DNA from: Dactylellina haptotyla
Lineage: Eukaryota > Ascomycota > Orbiliomycetes > Orbiliales > Orbiliaceae
Assembly: GCA_031310005.1 (NCBI GenBank)
Contig: CM062382.1
Span: forward strand, 3,348,001-3,412,000
Direction: 5' to 3'
DNA: 64,000 bases
The translations under genes and the position numbers were made by a program. A model generated the notes under the pieces. The model saw nothing but the letters and a program-made list of their open reading frames with translations, did no database searches and had not been told where the DNA came from. Each line of letters opens with the position of its first letter. Position 1 is the first letter of the stretch. Shown here piece by piece: positions 24,214-37,900 of the stretch.

Positions 24214-27200
24214 TCACACAGTGCATAAGATATCAGTTACCAGGGACCAATATTGCACCTGTTCCAGGCAGTCGCGAAGGGGCCCGCACAAAAGAAGCAA
24301 TTCAGAATAGCTGTATTGTAGCAAAAACAGCGGTTATCGATTGCATGTCATCCATCCTCTTTTACAATATGCGGCTAGGTAACAATTAAAAAAAAAGTTT
24401 TCGATTTCTTGGGGGTCAGGTTCGTCGCCTGTCCTCCCAGGGGACGACTGCCCCGGTTCAATTATCATATTGGGGAACATGCCGCCCAGGAAGAGTAGCA
24501 TGTGGGCTGCAAATCTAGTATCAAAATGCAATCCATCTCCGTCTTGGGAAAAGCAACTTGGGGTCTCATTCGTTTAAACCAAACTTTTTTCGCTGCTGAG
24601 GTTCCAATTATGCAACCGTTTTTGAACGTGCTCCCACGCCTCCTCTTCCTCGGCCGGATGACCACTCGAATGCACTAACTAGCGTGGGCAACGTGCGAGA
24701 CTATTCAAAAATCCGAGACTCTTCAGCTCTGAGACTTCTGGAATATCTGCTGGGTGAACAAGGCTACTAGGCTGATCACCGTCGGTATTTATGCCTGTCA
24801 GGAAGCGTTTTCCTCATATCGGGTTAAAGCCAACTGAAAGGATAGACTTTTAAGATAGTATCGATCCCGAACCTGAATTCTATTCGCTGGCTTCTTTTTT
24901 TTTTGGAGAACTTGGATGCAAGGTATCGCCGGTCTGTTCAGCGTTATTTGCAGTGCGTTTGTCCTCGCAGAGGCCCGAAATCTATTTTTTTGGGGCGGTT
25001 TGAGGTCAAAGTGGCTGTAGAGTTCCGGAATCTGCATGCAAAATTGAATGACGCTAGTCATCGGCCGCGTATCCGAAGCACTCCGCCCAATTCATCCAAT
25101 GGAACGAAGGCCGTCACCGACTAGTCTTCTGCCAGCAACAGATCCGAAAACCAGCATTCTTGGTAATAAATACTCGGACCCCATTACCCATGGGAAACCT
25201 GTAGCTCTTTCGATCCTTCTAAGCCCTCGTAGGCAGCTACGATTCTCGATATAAAAAGACCCGGCAGATATATTGATACCTAACTTCCACTTCACCGCCT
25301 CAGCCTCTTTTTTAAACGAAACAACACAGGAAGCGGAGCCGCCTCACGCGACATACTCGGGTACCGGGTATTTACCGTAGCTAAGATTTTTCCAAGATGC
25401 TTGGTGATGTAGACCAAGACCTCTTCCGAGGGCCTCCCCGCCATCGCCAAGTCCAAGGCTTGATCTCTTGGAAGACTGTTTTTTTTTAAACGAGTACTTG
25501 GCCGATGGCGGCGAGTCAAACCGCGGTTCTTGCTTCTTTTTCCTGCTGCTCTCATATCGGCGAGCGCCATTATGGTGAGTGAATGGCCACATGCTAGGGT
25601 TCGTAGGCAACCATTGGTTTCATGATTCAGCCATGTTGAGTGAGCATCAACAATGCTTGAAGCGTTTTTAAGAAGGTGGGCGGCAGGCTCTCCTTTGGTA
25701 CGATTTGCGTAAACCACTGTGGGGGAAAAGATGTCAAGAGAGTCGGATGTCGTTGAAAGTAGCCAATCAGAAGCGACTACTTGACAACGTGCCTTAACGG
25801 CTGGCCCTGATCTGCCGAGATGTTGCACAAGATGCCTGCGGTGGAACCCTTGCGAGATGCTAGACGAGATGTAGTTAGTGGGGAATGTCTTCAGAGTAGC
25901 AACCCTCAAAATCATGAATGGTCTTGACAAGAGCGTGCGAAGGACTTCGGATTCGTCAGCTGGGAAGAGGAACTCTAAATGTCTTCCGGAGATGGTTCCT
26001 TGATTTGTCGGGCGCTGAAAATTTTCTAGCAGGTGCACTTATTCACGCGATGTCGTTGTACACGGTACTCTCTCCAGTTACAATTCACTGGCTCACGCGC
26101 TTCTAAATACCCCAAACAACGCAGATTCAAACATGCGATGCTTGCAACTTTCGAGGATGTATTTGAGAATATTTTGATACCCATGAAATCCTCTATCTAT
26201 TCGTGGGAAGGAATTCCATATTCACACAAGTGACGAAATTGTTCTGTCATGCCAATTTCCGGGGGAAAAGGCTTGTTTTTTGCCATACCTACTTGGCAAG
26301 TCTGGGCGACCGGGGACGTTCATCGTCATGCTTCCGACTTCATTTAATCAAATATTCGTGAAAAGTTTCTCGACAGTGAACAATGAAGTTCTCAAACGCC
26401 ACCATGCAGCAGCTCGCCTAACCTGCAGGTTATCTCTCTCCCGTCTGTAGCAGTACCCACGAGGCCGCAATCCGAAATCTTACAGGCCCAAGACTTTTTG
26501 GCGCGCATAAGCTTTGCCAATGTTGGTGGATGCGTGGATCCCCCGGAGAGAGACATGTGTGTCGAGTGGTGGAGGAGCAGTCCGGGACCCGAGGATGTGG
26601 CCATGGGTAATTTTAATTCCGACTGATAGATGCTACTGTCGGGGTGGGGTTTTGTGACTCTGGGTGATGTGCCTAGGGGAAATTGATAGGATCGCGGATG
26701 GACGTTAATACCCAATGGCTGGTATGCACGCTATGTATGCGATCGCCTATTTTACCCCGTTCAAGATCTCTTTATAACGAATACGTGAGATGCGGCGTCG
26801 GTATCACGCGTGCCTATTTTCTGTTTCCGAGTTGGCTGCTGCTGCTGCCTCGTAATAACCAAAAAGATATAGCTCGTGTGCGCTGGAGTAGCACCGTGCC
26901 TAGGATTGGAAAATTCTTTTTACACATGGAGCCGACGTTAAAAAGTGGCTCCCTGACGTCTGCAGCACTCCAGGCAGCAAGGGACCCGCTTAGGTTTTTC
27001 TTTCTTTTATTTAGCTCTTAAAGACATAAGAGAAAGAGATTTTTACAGTTACCACTACCACCTCATTTACCTATGACGAGCTCCTAAACGATGGAACCTC
27101 GGATTACGAATAACTTAGCGGCAGCAACCGTGGGGCCAGCTGCAGCGCCGAGTGTCTTTCAGTGTCTCGGACAATTGGCAGGGAAGCCACGAAGGGAGTA

Positions 27201-28429
27201 ATCGTCTGGTCCTGCGGCAGCGCTGCGCGAAAGAAGTGCAAAACTGGTCAGCGGGTCGCTCTAGATTCCCGTCCGTTTGGTGCAACTTTGCGCGGGAGAC
27301 GAGATCTGAGTAAGATCATTGATCGTTCACGTCACGAAAATGTGATATCCTCGGACGAAACTGCACCCGGATAGGCCGGGAGGCAAAAGGTCTTCTGATT
27401 ACCTGAGAAAAGATAATCAATGTTGTAAAGGTTTTCCATCCTCAACTATTCGGTGGCTTTATCTTTCAAAATGCAGCACCAGAAGAATTTTGATACGAAT
27501 GTTAAGTGAACCGCGAGTTCCTCATCAAGAAGTCGCGCCCATGTTCTTCAATGGGGCTCTTTGATTGGCTTGCATTTAACGTTGTTGGCTAGCGCAGAAA
27601 GATCGCAACAAGGATGTCCGTTTTCTTTTGCTCTTGCTCATCTGGGCTTCACAGCACCTCCAAATCAGGATTTTTCATGCGCCCCTGGGGATTGAATAGG
27701 GCAGAGTTTAGATATCAAAGCTTGATTGCTCCCTTCAGTAATCACAACCCTGGAAATTACATGCATATCCACAGGAGACCGAAATGCGGGTGCCGGGACC
27801 CGACTTGGCTAGACTTGGTCTAATCAGAAGCTCGATCCATTTATGGAAGGATTGGGATCTGCAAGCTCACTAATATATCAAAGGAAGTTTCGAAACTGGA
27901 ATGGTATTTGAGAAGTGGAACAAGGTCTGTTTCTGCGATCAAATCAAGTGCGCCTGGTCTCAAATCGCACCGAGGTCCAAGATTAAGAAATAAGGAATCA
28001 ATTCGGATTTGAAGCTTGAGTTTTATATAGCACTTAAGAGATTGTCCACGAGCAAGAGCTGTAGTTTAAGTGTTCTAGTTGTATGCTGGTCAGTAGATAG
28101 AAATGAGAGAGACTTTTCGGGCTGGTCATTGCACATTATCAAACATATTCTTTTGCATATTTGTTGTTCGAAGGTCGGCATGCGCCACAGATGACACGCC
28201 AAGAGACTGCACCGCCATTTTGGGCGTACTGCCACAGGCGGCGGGACGAAATACGGTGCACGTCTCCCCACCTCAACCTCCAAAACCGCACTGGGCAGCA
28301 CTGGGCAGCACTGGATCCTTCAAAATTCAGACCTCACCGCTCCCGAGTCGAACCCTCGAAAAGTGATATTACCGTCGCGTATACGGATAGTCAATAGATC
28401 TTGCTCTTGTTCCTGTTCCAACCAATCTA
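24214..28429. other. gene-poor stretch of 4.2 kb
   Basis: No recognisable protein, RNA gene or mobile element was found. The longest frame (25,292-26,038, minus, 248 codons) starts at GTG and has no domain, splice structure or coding-like composition that I trust. Base composition is mixed rather than AT-rich, so there is no sign of heavy RIP. The right end is the ULA1 promoter. Confidence 0.4.
28289..28314 (+). repeat. short tandem repeat CACTGGGCAG
   Basis: Two full copies and part of a third of CACTGGGCAG lie about 120 bases upstream of the ULA1 start codon. It could be a replication-slippage repeat or a factor-binding array; nothing else distinguishes it. Confidence 0.6.
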
Positions 28430-30321
28430 ATGTCTGTTTCGGGGGCTCCGACTGCTAAGGAAAAGAAGTATGACAGGCAGCTGCGGCTGTGGGGTGCTGG
28501 GGGCCAGGAAGCTCTGGAAACAGCACATATCTTACTGGTAAACGCGACAGCAGCCGGAACAGAGACGTTAAAGAATTTGGTGTTACCTGGTAAGCTGTCT
28601 GGAGCTATAGATAAACCAGACTTTTATGGTCTCTAACTTGTCTCTGTAGGTGCCGGCCGATTCACAATTATTGACGACGCAGTTGTTACGGACGAGGACC
28701 TGGGCACGAACTTCTTCCTGGACGATAGCTCTATCGGTTTGTCGAGAGCGCAGAAGACCTGCGAATTACTATGTGAACTGAACCCGGATGTGAAGGGCGA
28801 CTATATCAATGATGTCAGTATGATTCCTAATGCCCGCATTGTTTTGGCTTTCATTGCTGATAGTATATTGAACTTAGAGCATCGAAAACGTCATAAAATC
28901 GACGCCTGAAAAACTGAAAGAGTTCACAATTGTTCTAGTAACAGGTGATATCGTTACCTCCACGCTACTGTCCTTGGATAGCATATTATACCCACTTGAC
29001 ACACCAATATTCGTCCTCAAATGCGTCGGTTTTGCGGTAACATGCCGCCTCGCCCTCTCCGAGCATACGATTGTCGAGACCCATCCCGCATCGACAGTCG
29101 ATCTCCGTCTTCTCAACCCTTTCCCCGAACTGCTCGCCCTTGCTGAGGAGAAAGCTGGAAGCATGAACGATAAATCTAAGATGAACACCCACGACCACGG
29201 CCATATCCCCTACGTTCTGATCCTCCTTCGAGCGCTGGACGACTGGAAATCCACACACGACGGCAATGCTCCCTCCAACTACTCCCAGAAAAATGATTTC
29301 AAATCCTTTATCCGCAGTAAAATGTGGGATGCGGACGAAGAAAACTTCGAGGAAGCCATCGCCGCAGTTTTGCCGCATTTTAGTCCGCCGTCCATACCAT
29401 CCGGTACCAAAGCGGTTTTCGAGGATGAAAAAACCAAGGCTTTGACGTCTTCTTCCTCGAACTTCTGGATAGTCGCTCGCGCCATCAAGGACTTTGCAGA
29501 AAAGAACAACGGATTGCTGCCGCTTCCCGGTGCTCTACCGGACATGAAGGCCGAATCGAAAGACTATATCCAACTACAGAATGTGTACAAATCCAAAGCA
29601 AGGGCAGATCTAGCTGCAGTGGTAGAGATTGTCAAGTCACTGCTCTCCGAGTTGGGTAAACCGGCGGACTCAATCAGCGAGCCTGAGATCGAGACATTCT
29701 GTAAACACGCTGGATATATCAAGTTGATAAGAGGAAGGAGCTTGAAGCAAGAATATGAAGATAGCCCAAACGCTAAGAAGATTTGTAGGGACATAGGCTA
29801 CAGAACACCCAAAACATTAAATTGAGCCCTGACACTAACATCTTATCCTACCAACAGCCAATGAGATTTCCGAACCGACATCACTGATACATTACTATCT
29901 TGGCCTCCGCGCATACGAAAGCTTCATTTCAGACGAGTCGAATACGAAGCGTGTTGCTCCCGGTGTGGAAGACTCAACTGTTGAAAGTGACGCTGAAAAG
30001 ATGGATAAATACGTTACTGAGATTCTCGACAAGCTTAGCATTACACATTCACCAGAACTCTTAGAAGACACTTCAAAGGCTATTCGAGAAATGTACGTGC
30101 TATTCCTCTTACGCTGCGAGCTTTTGAGAAACAAAACATTCTAATTTTAACTTTCGTTTAGTGTTCGAGTGGGCGGTGGTGAACTTCACAATATTTCAAG
30201 TCTTGCTGGTGGTATTGTCTCGCAGGAGATTATCAAGGTTATCACAAAGCAGTACATTCCGATGAACAACACCGTTGTTTTCGACGGCATCAGCAGCCGT
30301 ACCGAAGTTTATGAGCTCTAG
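28430..30321 (+). CDS. ULA1: Ula1/APP-BP1, NEDD8 E1 regulatory subunit
   Basis: With Uba3 it forms the heterodimeric enzyme that adenylates NEDD8 (Rub1) and starts cullin neddylation, acting in nucleus and cytosol. Exons are 28430-28589, 28650-28813, 28878-29784, 29858-30092 and 30162-30321, closing in frame at 541 residues, the usual family size. The N-terminus [16 protein letters not shown] is the ThiF/E1 signature of this family, followed by [12 protein letters not shown] and DLGTNFFL. As expected for the regulatory half there is no catalytic cysteine motif. The C-terminal [18 protein letters not shown] and the final TVVFDG segment are typical. Introns are 48-77 nt with CTAAC-type branches. 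It sits among F-box genes whose cullin partner it would help activate, though proximity need not mean co-regulation. Confidence 0.93.
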
Positions 30322-30638
30322 ATCCAATCCGCAGGTTTTCATGAATTCAGCCAGCTTTAGCGTCAATATGTGGAGCTTAATTAATGCAGGTAAAAAAAAA
30401 TATAGAAAACTTACTACAATATTTATTCTATGATAGAAGTAGATGTGGTCCCATATGCCATCATGAGAGAACCTGATTCGCTTGAGTGAACTTGGAGTTT
30501 GTTTGGACGCGTTACGTCAAACATTAAATAACCTCGTGCTTCCGGCAACCCATCCCGGACTCTGCTAGCATTTTAATTTTTACATCATCAGCGAGAAAAA
30601 AAAGAGAAAACTGCGCTTTCGTAGATTGGTTGCCAGCC
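30322..30638. other. intergenic, nothing seen
   Basis: Short spacer between two genes on the same strand, with an A run near 30,393. It holds the ULA1 3' UTR and the promoter of the membrane protein gene; no extra feature was seen. Confidence 0.4.
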
Positions 30639-32002
30639 ATGGCCAAAACGGACCACAGCAGTAGGCCTGCCGGACTACAGGAAGCTGGCGGGCCTTTTTC
30701 CTACCTCAATCCGACCCGAGGCTTTGTGTCTGTTGCCAAAGGAAAATATGACGCCGACGAAACTCAACACAACAGCGAATTCCACCCTGGGGTTTTCCAA
30801 GTCTGGAGTTCTCGCGCCAATAGAAAGGGACGACACCCAATCGCTATCGATCAAGAAGCATTTTCTAAAGCTGATATTAAAATCCCTCCGATGACCAATA
30901 ATTTCACGGGCGCTTTACGAGGTGTTAAGAAAATGGTCATTTGGTACCCAATATGGGACGTATCATACGATGTTGCGATGCTCTTCACGATAGGTATTTT
31001 TTGTCAATTGTGGTTGCATTTCTCTATAAGAAGCAACTTGGAACTGATGGAGTTTTTTAGGTTCTGTTGTTTGGGTAATAAATAGCTTTTTCGTGTGGCT
31101 GCCACTTGCCGCGCCTTCCACCGAGTTTGCCGGTGAGGTATCCACGGGCGGTGGCGTCACCGCATTCATCGGTGCGACAATCTTCGAGATCGGCTCTGTG
31201 CTGCTGATGCTTGAGGCAGTCAATGAGAACCGATCCGAGTGCTTTGGCTGGGCAATTGAAGAGACTCTGGAGAACGGTAAAAGGTTTAGCATGCGTCCTC
31301 ATCGCGCTGGCTGCAACCATTCGCATCCAGACAAGCGTGCATTTCTCAACCAAGGTGGGAGAGTCGTTGGAGATGCTGGCGGATCAGGGCGGCTATGGAC
31401 ATGGTGGCCGTCATGGTACGAGCTAAAGACGCATTATTTTAAGGAGATTGGGTTTCTAGCTTGCTTGTCACAATTGATCGGTGCGACGGTTTTCTGGATA
31501 TCTGGGTTTACGGGCTTGCCACCCATCTACAATTCACTTTCAGTGCCTGCGGCCAACGGCGTGTATTGGCTTCCTCAGGTGAGTACACTTTTGATGTGAG
31601 GATAGTGACACAGGCTGACACGACCTAGGTAATCGGCGGGACGGGGTTTATTGTTTCCAGTCTGTTGTTCATGCTGGAAACTCAACACGCGTGGTACGTT
31701 CCGAACTTATATGTACTCGGTTGGCATATCGGCTTCTGGAACTTTGTGGGCGCTATTGGCTTTACATTATGTGGTGCTCTTGGTTTTGGGATCGAAAACG
31801 ATGCTGTTGCGTATGCTTCGACTCTTTCTACCTTCGTTGGCTCGTGGGCTTTCTTAGTAAGTCACCATATATTACTCCGATAGTTGAGTGTGCAGAGAGG
31901 AGTATTAAAAGCTAACAGTAGGTTCCGCAGATTGGTAGTATCATCCAGTGGTTTGAAAGTTTGAACAAATTCCCCGTTGTTTCTAACAAAAAAGCGGCAT
32001 GA
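30639..32002 (+). CDS. fungal six-TM integral membrane protein
   Basis: A 390-residue protein of unknown biochemical role. Exons are 30639-30993, 31061-31578, 31629-31856 and 31931-32002, all in frame. About 115 hydrophilic residues come first, ending in a conserved-looking KKMVIWYPIWDVSYDVAM. Then come about six hydrophobic segments: at 119-140 (VVWVINSFFVWLPLA), a pair either side of a long Arg/His-rich loop (about 205-245), and three close together near the C-terminus. The last exon encodes only 23 residues and finishes the final segment (IGSIIQWFESL). There is no signal peptide. The aromatic-rich helices and WYELKTHYFKEIGF before helix 3 are features I associate with a conserved but uncharacterised family of fungal plasma- or organelle-membrane proteins. 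Transport or sensing cannot be told apart from sequence. Confidence 0.75.
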
Positions 32003-34977
32003 TATGGTATTCTATCACAATTTAAATTTCTATAGTCTTGCTGTGGAAGGCCATCGAGCCCCCTTGCGTACAAATCAAAATTCTTAAATATCACTCAATA
32101 ATAGAGAATATTAAAAACATATCTTGATGAGGTGGGGTATCTATCTAATGTTAATAAAGAATTTATCATAAATTTCTGTTTATCCTTAAGGATTTTTGGT
32201 CTAGACAAAGTGTCGGTACTTCCCAGCCTTTTTTGATCTAAGTTCAACCCAACCACCCGCGGTGGGTTAATTAGGCCTAAACGAAGGCTTACAGGCTGGG
32301 ACTAGCACTATTGGTGGCACTATTCCTGACGCCCGGCGCTGGTATAACGTATATAACTAGCAACTTGTAGAGTTGGTATGGGCACCGACACCGGCTCTTA
32401 TATTAACTCAGCTGGTGGCGAGTACTTTGATCAAAATGCCAAGATATTTTGTGCTAAACGCAGAAAGTGTCATTTGCTGACGAAGGTAGACTTTTGTGCC
32501 CTTCTATTGATTTTCTAATGAAAAGTAGCGTACTTTGGTATAGTAAAAGTGGGTCATTGACTATTATAAATGAAGTACTATCACAGAATCGAATTTTGTC
32601 ATATTTTTCGCATATTATACCAAATTTTACGTTAAATTTTATCTTGTGAAAGATTCCTTAAGTACACTATTTCGAATTATCTATAATGATAATAATAATA
32701 CAAAAAAAAAGTATTTCTAAGAATCTCTTATAGATCGCTGACTGACAAGTCCACTAGGTTCACGTTGCCCGAGTCTCGAAAGTCGTTTGTATGGAGGGTG
32801 ATTATTTACGCTCAGCAAGGTAGGGATGTTGGTGCGTGCTTCAAACCAGACGTTACAGGTTATATCTGAGGAGTCCGCATGCATTGAAACCAGTGGTTAC
32901 ATACATGAGCTCGGAGGCTGCGAGCGGTTGAAGTTGCGAAGCTAGCTCTCAATGGCAAAAGTTTCCGAGTTTACACGTTTTCCATTGCTCGAGACACATT
33001 TAAAGCCAATTGCAATGGGTTACTCCAATGTAGCTGGAGAGCCTAGACGGGTAGAAACAATAGAAGAGTTTTTAAAGCTCCCCGGGAAATCGAAAGGATG
33101 TCTAAATAGGGAGGGTGGGGTCTCCGCTTCTGAACCGTTTCAAGAATATCCACGATAAAATTGTGTAAGTTTCTATAAAAGAAGCATCCGTTTCCCTATG
33201 GGTCTCCGACGCTGCGCGGACTCTAAGCTTAGTAGATGTCCCAGGGAATAGGCTGTGGTCGGTTCGATTGTTCGATACCCGACAGCAGGATAATACGTGA
33301 TCTGAAGAATCGAATATAATAATCCGTCCGTTCCTGGCATCGCAGGGAATGGCGGGTTTACTTGGGGATCAGAAAAGGTAACTCATTGCGTGTGTGGTTG
33401 GTGTTGGTTGCACTAATTAGCTAAGCTAAATAAACCGACCGACCGCCTCGCCACCTCATGGTACAAAACTGTCCAACGCATACGAATTCTCTTCGAATGG
33501 TGGGCCTGGGGCGTACAACAATGCAACCTGTATCTAGCGGTCGTAGACTACCTTGACTCCGAAAACCTTATTCTATATTTAAATATATTTTCTATATTCT
33601 CTTATTTTGTTTTTGAGTCAAAATTCAAAAATATATGCGTGCAATGAAGAAATGTAGATGTTGAATGAGTACATATAACTTGCTTTCGGATTTCCAGGTA
33701 AAAACAAAACCTTTAAAACTTGAGGCAATACTTTTGCCATTAGATTACTATGCGAAGCTAATATTCCGTCCTTTCTCTGTTCAAATGAGTTCGGTTAGCG
33801 CACGTGTTTTCCACGTAACTAGTGGCGGTTAAGACTAAGGAGCGGCAAGCTCCGTAAGGTGCGCCGAGTCTCAAACCAACGGGCCAGCCCACCAGCCACC
33901 TAGAGTGCGAAAAAGACGCGTCCCGGACGAACGGGATTCATAAAGGTTACGAAAGGGATATTTCGCGATCTAGGAGGTGTTAGATAATGTGAATAATTAG
34001 TTACGATAGTTATAATATAGATGTAATATTAATATATATCTGCTAGACGGCATGGTAACGATGAATCCCTGGGTCTGCTATAGTTTGTATGACCCGATTG
34101 CTATATTCCAATTCTATATATCAAGAACATCCCGGAGAATACTTCAAACCTTAAAATGATGCAAAACCCTTGGTACTAGGGGGAAAGCGGAACGTGCCAG
34201 CAGTGATAGATCCAGAAGATACTGGACTCCTAGGGCCTGCTCTTTTTGGACAAAGCCACGTTAAATACCCATGGATAGATGGGGCATCGTATGAAAAGAG
34301 AGTTCTTTGATCTACAACTAGCGCGTGCTCCGCCCGCGAACTTAGCAGAGTCTCGCCTCTGGTACCTAGGTTGAGGTTGCCGCCATAACCATGTAAAAGT
34401 TGTGGCGGCGGCCAGTGGCGTGGTGGTGGTTGGGACCCATTAGACACCACGCCCAACGGCGGTGTCCAAATCCAAATTGGGGAGCTTGAAACTCAAAAAA
34501 GGTTTATTTCGGCGCTAGAGATTAGAATAAAAGTCGAAGTCAACGCGTTGGTACATAATAATTGGGGTTTTAATATTCACATGAGTGGGCGTATCGGGAC
34601 GGAATAGTTTAGCTGCGGCTGGGAATGATGGTATCCGTACTTCTGAATAATTATCGATAGTGCCGATTCAAGGATCTGGTGATGGGACGGAACTTCGTCG
34701 CCGGAGACTGGCGGATGCTTTGAATATAAGTCCAGAAGCTGAGATGAAATTGGGCCCTGGGGTATGGATCAGACAGTCGGAGGGTAATATGATATGATAT
34801 GATATAAAAACTAGTCCTTCCTGTTGAATCCATTAATATGGATATATGTGAGCATCCAATATAGTGGAGACAGAATCGCTGATATTCTTGAGGTCAGTAA
34901 TCCTTATTTAATCTGAAATACTAATATTATAATATAATTGCTAGGGCTGGGTGAAGAGCCTTGATATCTAATATTAA
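32003..34977. other. gene-poor stretch of 3 kb before the adhesin
   Basis: AT-rich in parts (32.1-32.7 and 33.5-34.1 kb). No recognisable gene, tRNA or repeat family. A GGTTCGATTGTTCG at 33,259-33,272 recalls a B box but has no cloverleaf around it. A GATAT pentamer is repeated three times at 34,791-34,805, just before the adhesin TATA box. Long upstream regions are usual for switchable fungal adhesin genes, which is suggestive only. Confidence 0.4.
34803..34810 (+). promoter_or_regulatory. TATA box of the adhesin gene
   Basis: TATAAAAA lies 168-175 bases upstream of the adhesin ATG, directly after a three-copy GATAT repeat. Sequence and spacing fit a regulated fungal promoter. Confidence 0.45.
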
Positions 34978-37900
34978 ATGAGGTTCACTGGAGTTATCGT
35001 CCAGGCGCTGTTGGTAAGCTTGGCCCTGGCGGGTTCTTGCAAATCACCAGCCCCGAGTTGTAAATCCATATCTACCAAGCGTGATGTTTCGTCTAGCTGC
35101 TCAAAGTTCTTTCACTCGAGTTCGGTGAAGGTGTCAACGTGCACTAAAACGGTTACCAAACCCACGCCGACGACTACCAAATATACGAAGAAGGGCAAGA
35201 CCACCTGTACCCACTGGAAAACATCTACCACCACTAAGACCATCCGTACAAGCAACAAAACTGTTACCGTTCCTAAGACTGTGACAAAACTGTCGCACAA
35301 AACGGTCTGGGAGACTTGCACGGAGCTTAGTGATGTTCTCAAGACATCAACCTCGTACGTAGCTCAAAACTCTGAATTCAATATTCTACATATAAATATA
35401 ACCATTGATATATAACTGATTTGTAATATTTACGACAAAAAAGATGGACGACTAGATATAAAACCGTAACGACCACAAAGACTATCACCGGTCAGGACCC
35501 GTCAAAGACTGGTGGAGTCTTCGATCGACTTCTCAAACGCGGAGGCTGCAAGATTCCTGGACCATGCTGTAAGTGACCGTATTACCAATATATACTTTAC
35601 TATATAAAGCAGTGCTAATGGGTCGAATAATATATTAGCTTGTTTTGCCACAAAGACAAAGACGACTACCAAGGTCCCGGCCAGGAAGACCAAAACCGTC
35701 AACGTGCCCACTGGAACAGTACGGAAGTACAAGACCGCGCGCGTCACAAAGACGAAGTATCTCGTAACCGCGAGAACCACAAAGTACACCACTCGCACGA
35801 CCAAGCGCACGAGCACGCACTATTCGGTAACAACCAAGATTGTGAAGCAGACCACGACCACCGTTGTTCGTTCAACAAAGTGGAGCACGAAGACGCAGAC
35901 GGTCACGAAATACGTCTCGCCGTCTGTGCCAACCACCACCACCACCACCACCACCATCACGCGGGTTGATAGTACCGCGCATGTCACCACGATATACCCG
36001 TCTGGGACGCCTGGCACTGTGACCGTCATCGATTATGTAACACAGCAATTCACCACCAGAACAACCGTAGGGGGCTCCCCACCCTATCTAACGACTCTCT
36101 ATCCGTCTGATAGCAACGGGCAACCGATAACTACCAACGTTGGCACTTTCACTGTTATCCAATATGTGACACAGATCGTGACAACCGTCACCAATGTTGG
36201 TACCGGCGCTCATACGACCCTGTACCCCACGGATAGTCGAGGCTCCACCATCGGAGACGGTTCCGGTACGGTGACTGTCATCGAATATGTCACCCAGAAG
36301 ATGACCACGGTCCTCCAAGTTGGTTCCAGTCGGTATACCACAACGGTGTACCCCAACCCGACGGATATTTCCGGAACCATTTCAGTCATCGACTATGTCA
36401 CCCAGGAGGTCGTCTCGGTCGATAGGCCGGCAACTGGAACTGTCCCGTACGCTACCACCGTCTACCCGGCGCCCACGGATCCCTATGGTACCATCTCAGT
36501 TATCAACTACACTACTCGTCCCACGACAATTGTTACTCGTCCTGCGACTGGAAATGACCCATCAGCCACGACCCTGTATCCAACCGATGGCTCTGGAAAT
36601 CCAGTTTCCGATGGCTCTGGAACTGTCACCGTCATCACTTTCCCTACTAGACCGAGAACCACGATAACCAGCGCCGCCGGCCCAGGTGGTCCATCGGGAA
36701 CGACCATCGTACCGGCCACCGATGCTGATGTCACAGTTCCGATCCAGGTCGTCACATACATCACTAGGCCCTTTACCACGATTACTAGCCTAGCGGGACC
36801 TGCAGGGCCCTCTGCGACAACCATCTTCCCCACCGACCCAGCCGCTCCAGTGACAGTTATCACGTACGCTAATCGGCCAGCTACTACCATCACCCGGTCT
36901 GGTAGCTCTGCATTCACCACCACCCTTTATCCCACTAATGCGGCCGGGTCTACAATCACGGACGGCTCAGGTACGATTACAGTTGTTGATTATGTCGTGC
37001 AACCGACCCGGACAGTTACCACTGTTGGACCTTCAGCTTTCACCACCACTCTGTTTCCAACCGATTCGGCTGGTCAAACTCTTAGTGATGGCTCCGGAAC
37101 TGTCACCGTCATTGAATATCTCGCACGCCGCATCACAACGATCTTGCGCCCAGCTACAGGAACCAGCCAGTATGAAACTACTGCCACACCAACCGATCCC
37201 GCAGAGCCCATTACCATCATTCGATATATCACTCGTCCCATCGTCACCACAACCAAGCTTGGCAGCTCTGCTTACACCACTACTGTTTTACCAACTGATA
37301 CCACAGATCCAAGCGCCACAATCAGCGTCATCAAGTACATTACCCAGCAGATAATTACCGTCGTTACTCCTGGTCCAACAGGGGGCACAGCTACAGTATT
37401 CCCTACTGATAGCGTAGGTTCTGCTATCACCGATGGGTCGGAAATAATTACTGTCGTTGTCACACAAGTGATCACTACTGTCACCAGAACCGGTACTAGC
37501 GCTTTCGCTACCACCGCTTACCCAACGGATTCAAACGGTAGCACAATCACGGACGGCTCTGGGACTATCAGTGTCATCACCTACGTTACAGCACCAGCGA
37601 GTCCTGTCACCAAGACGGTTACAACTCTTGGCACAAGTGCTCGTACCACGACGGTTTTCCCGACTGGCACTGATGGATTACCAATAACTACAGGTGATAT
37701 CACTGTTTCGGAAATTATTTATATCACACAGCCGGAAATATTGATCACCAGGGTGGCTACTAACACTGGCCTAACAACGCTTTATCCCACTGATTCAAAC
37801 GGCTCAACGTTGACAGATGGCACCGGGACCAAGACTATCATTACTTTCATCATCCAGCCTTCAACAACGGTCACTAGGGTTGCAACCACACCTGGGCTGA

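Noticed and set aside
25292-26038. Minus-strand frame of 248 codons
   Set aside because: It starts at GTG and has no domain, signal or splice support; the composition looks like chance. Kept only as a possible orphan in the gene-poor stretch.
33230-33310. tRNA-like GGTTCGATT motif
   Set aside because: There is no acceptor or anticodon stem at the right spacing, so it is not a tRNA gene.
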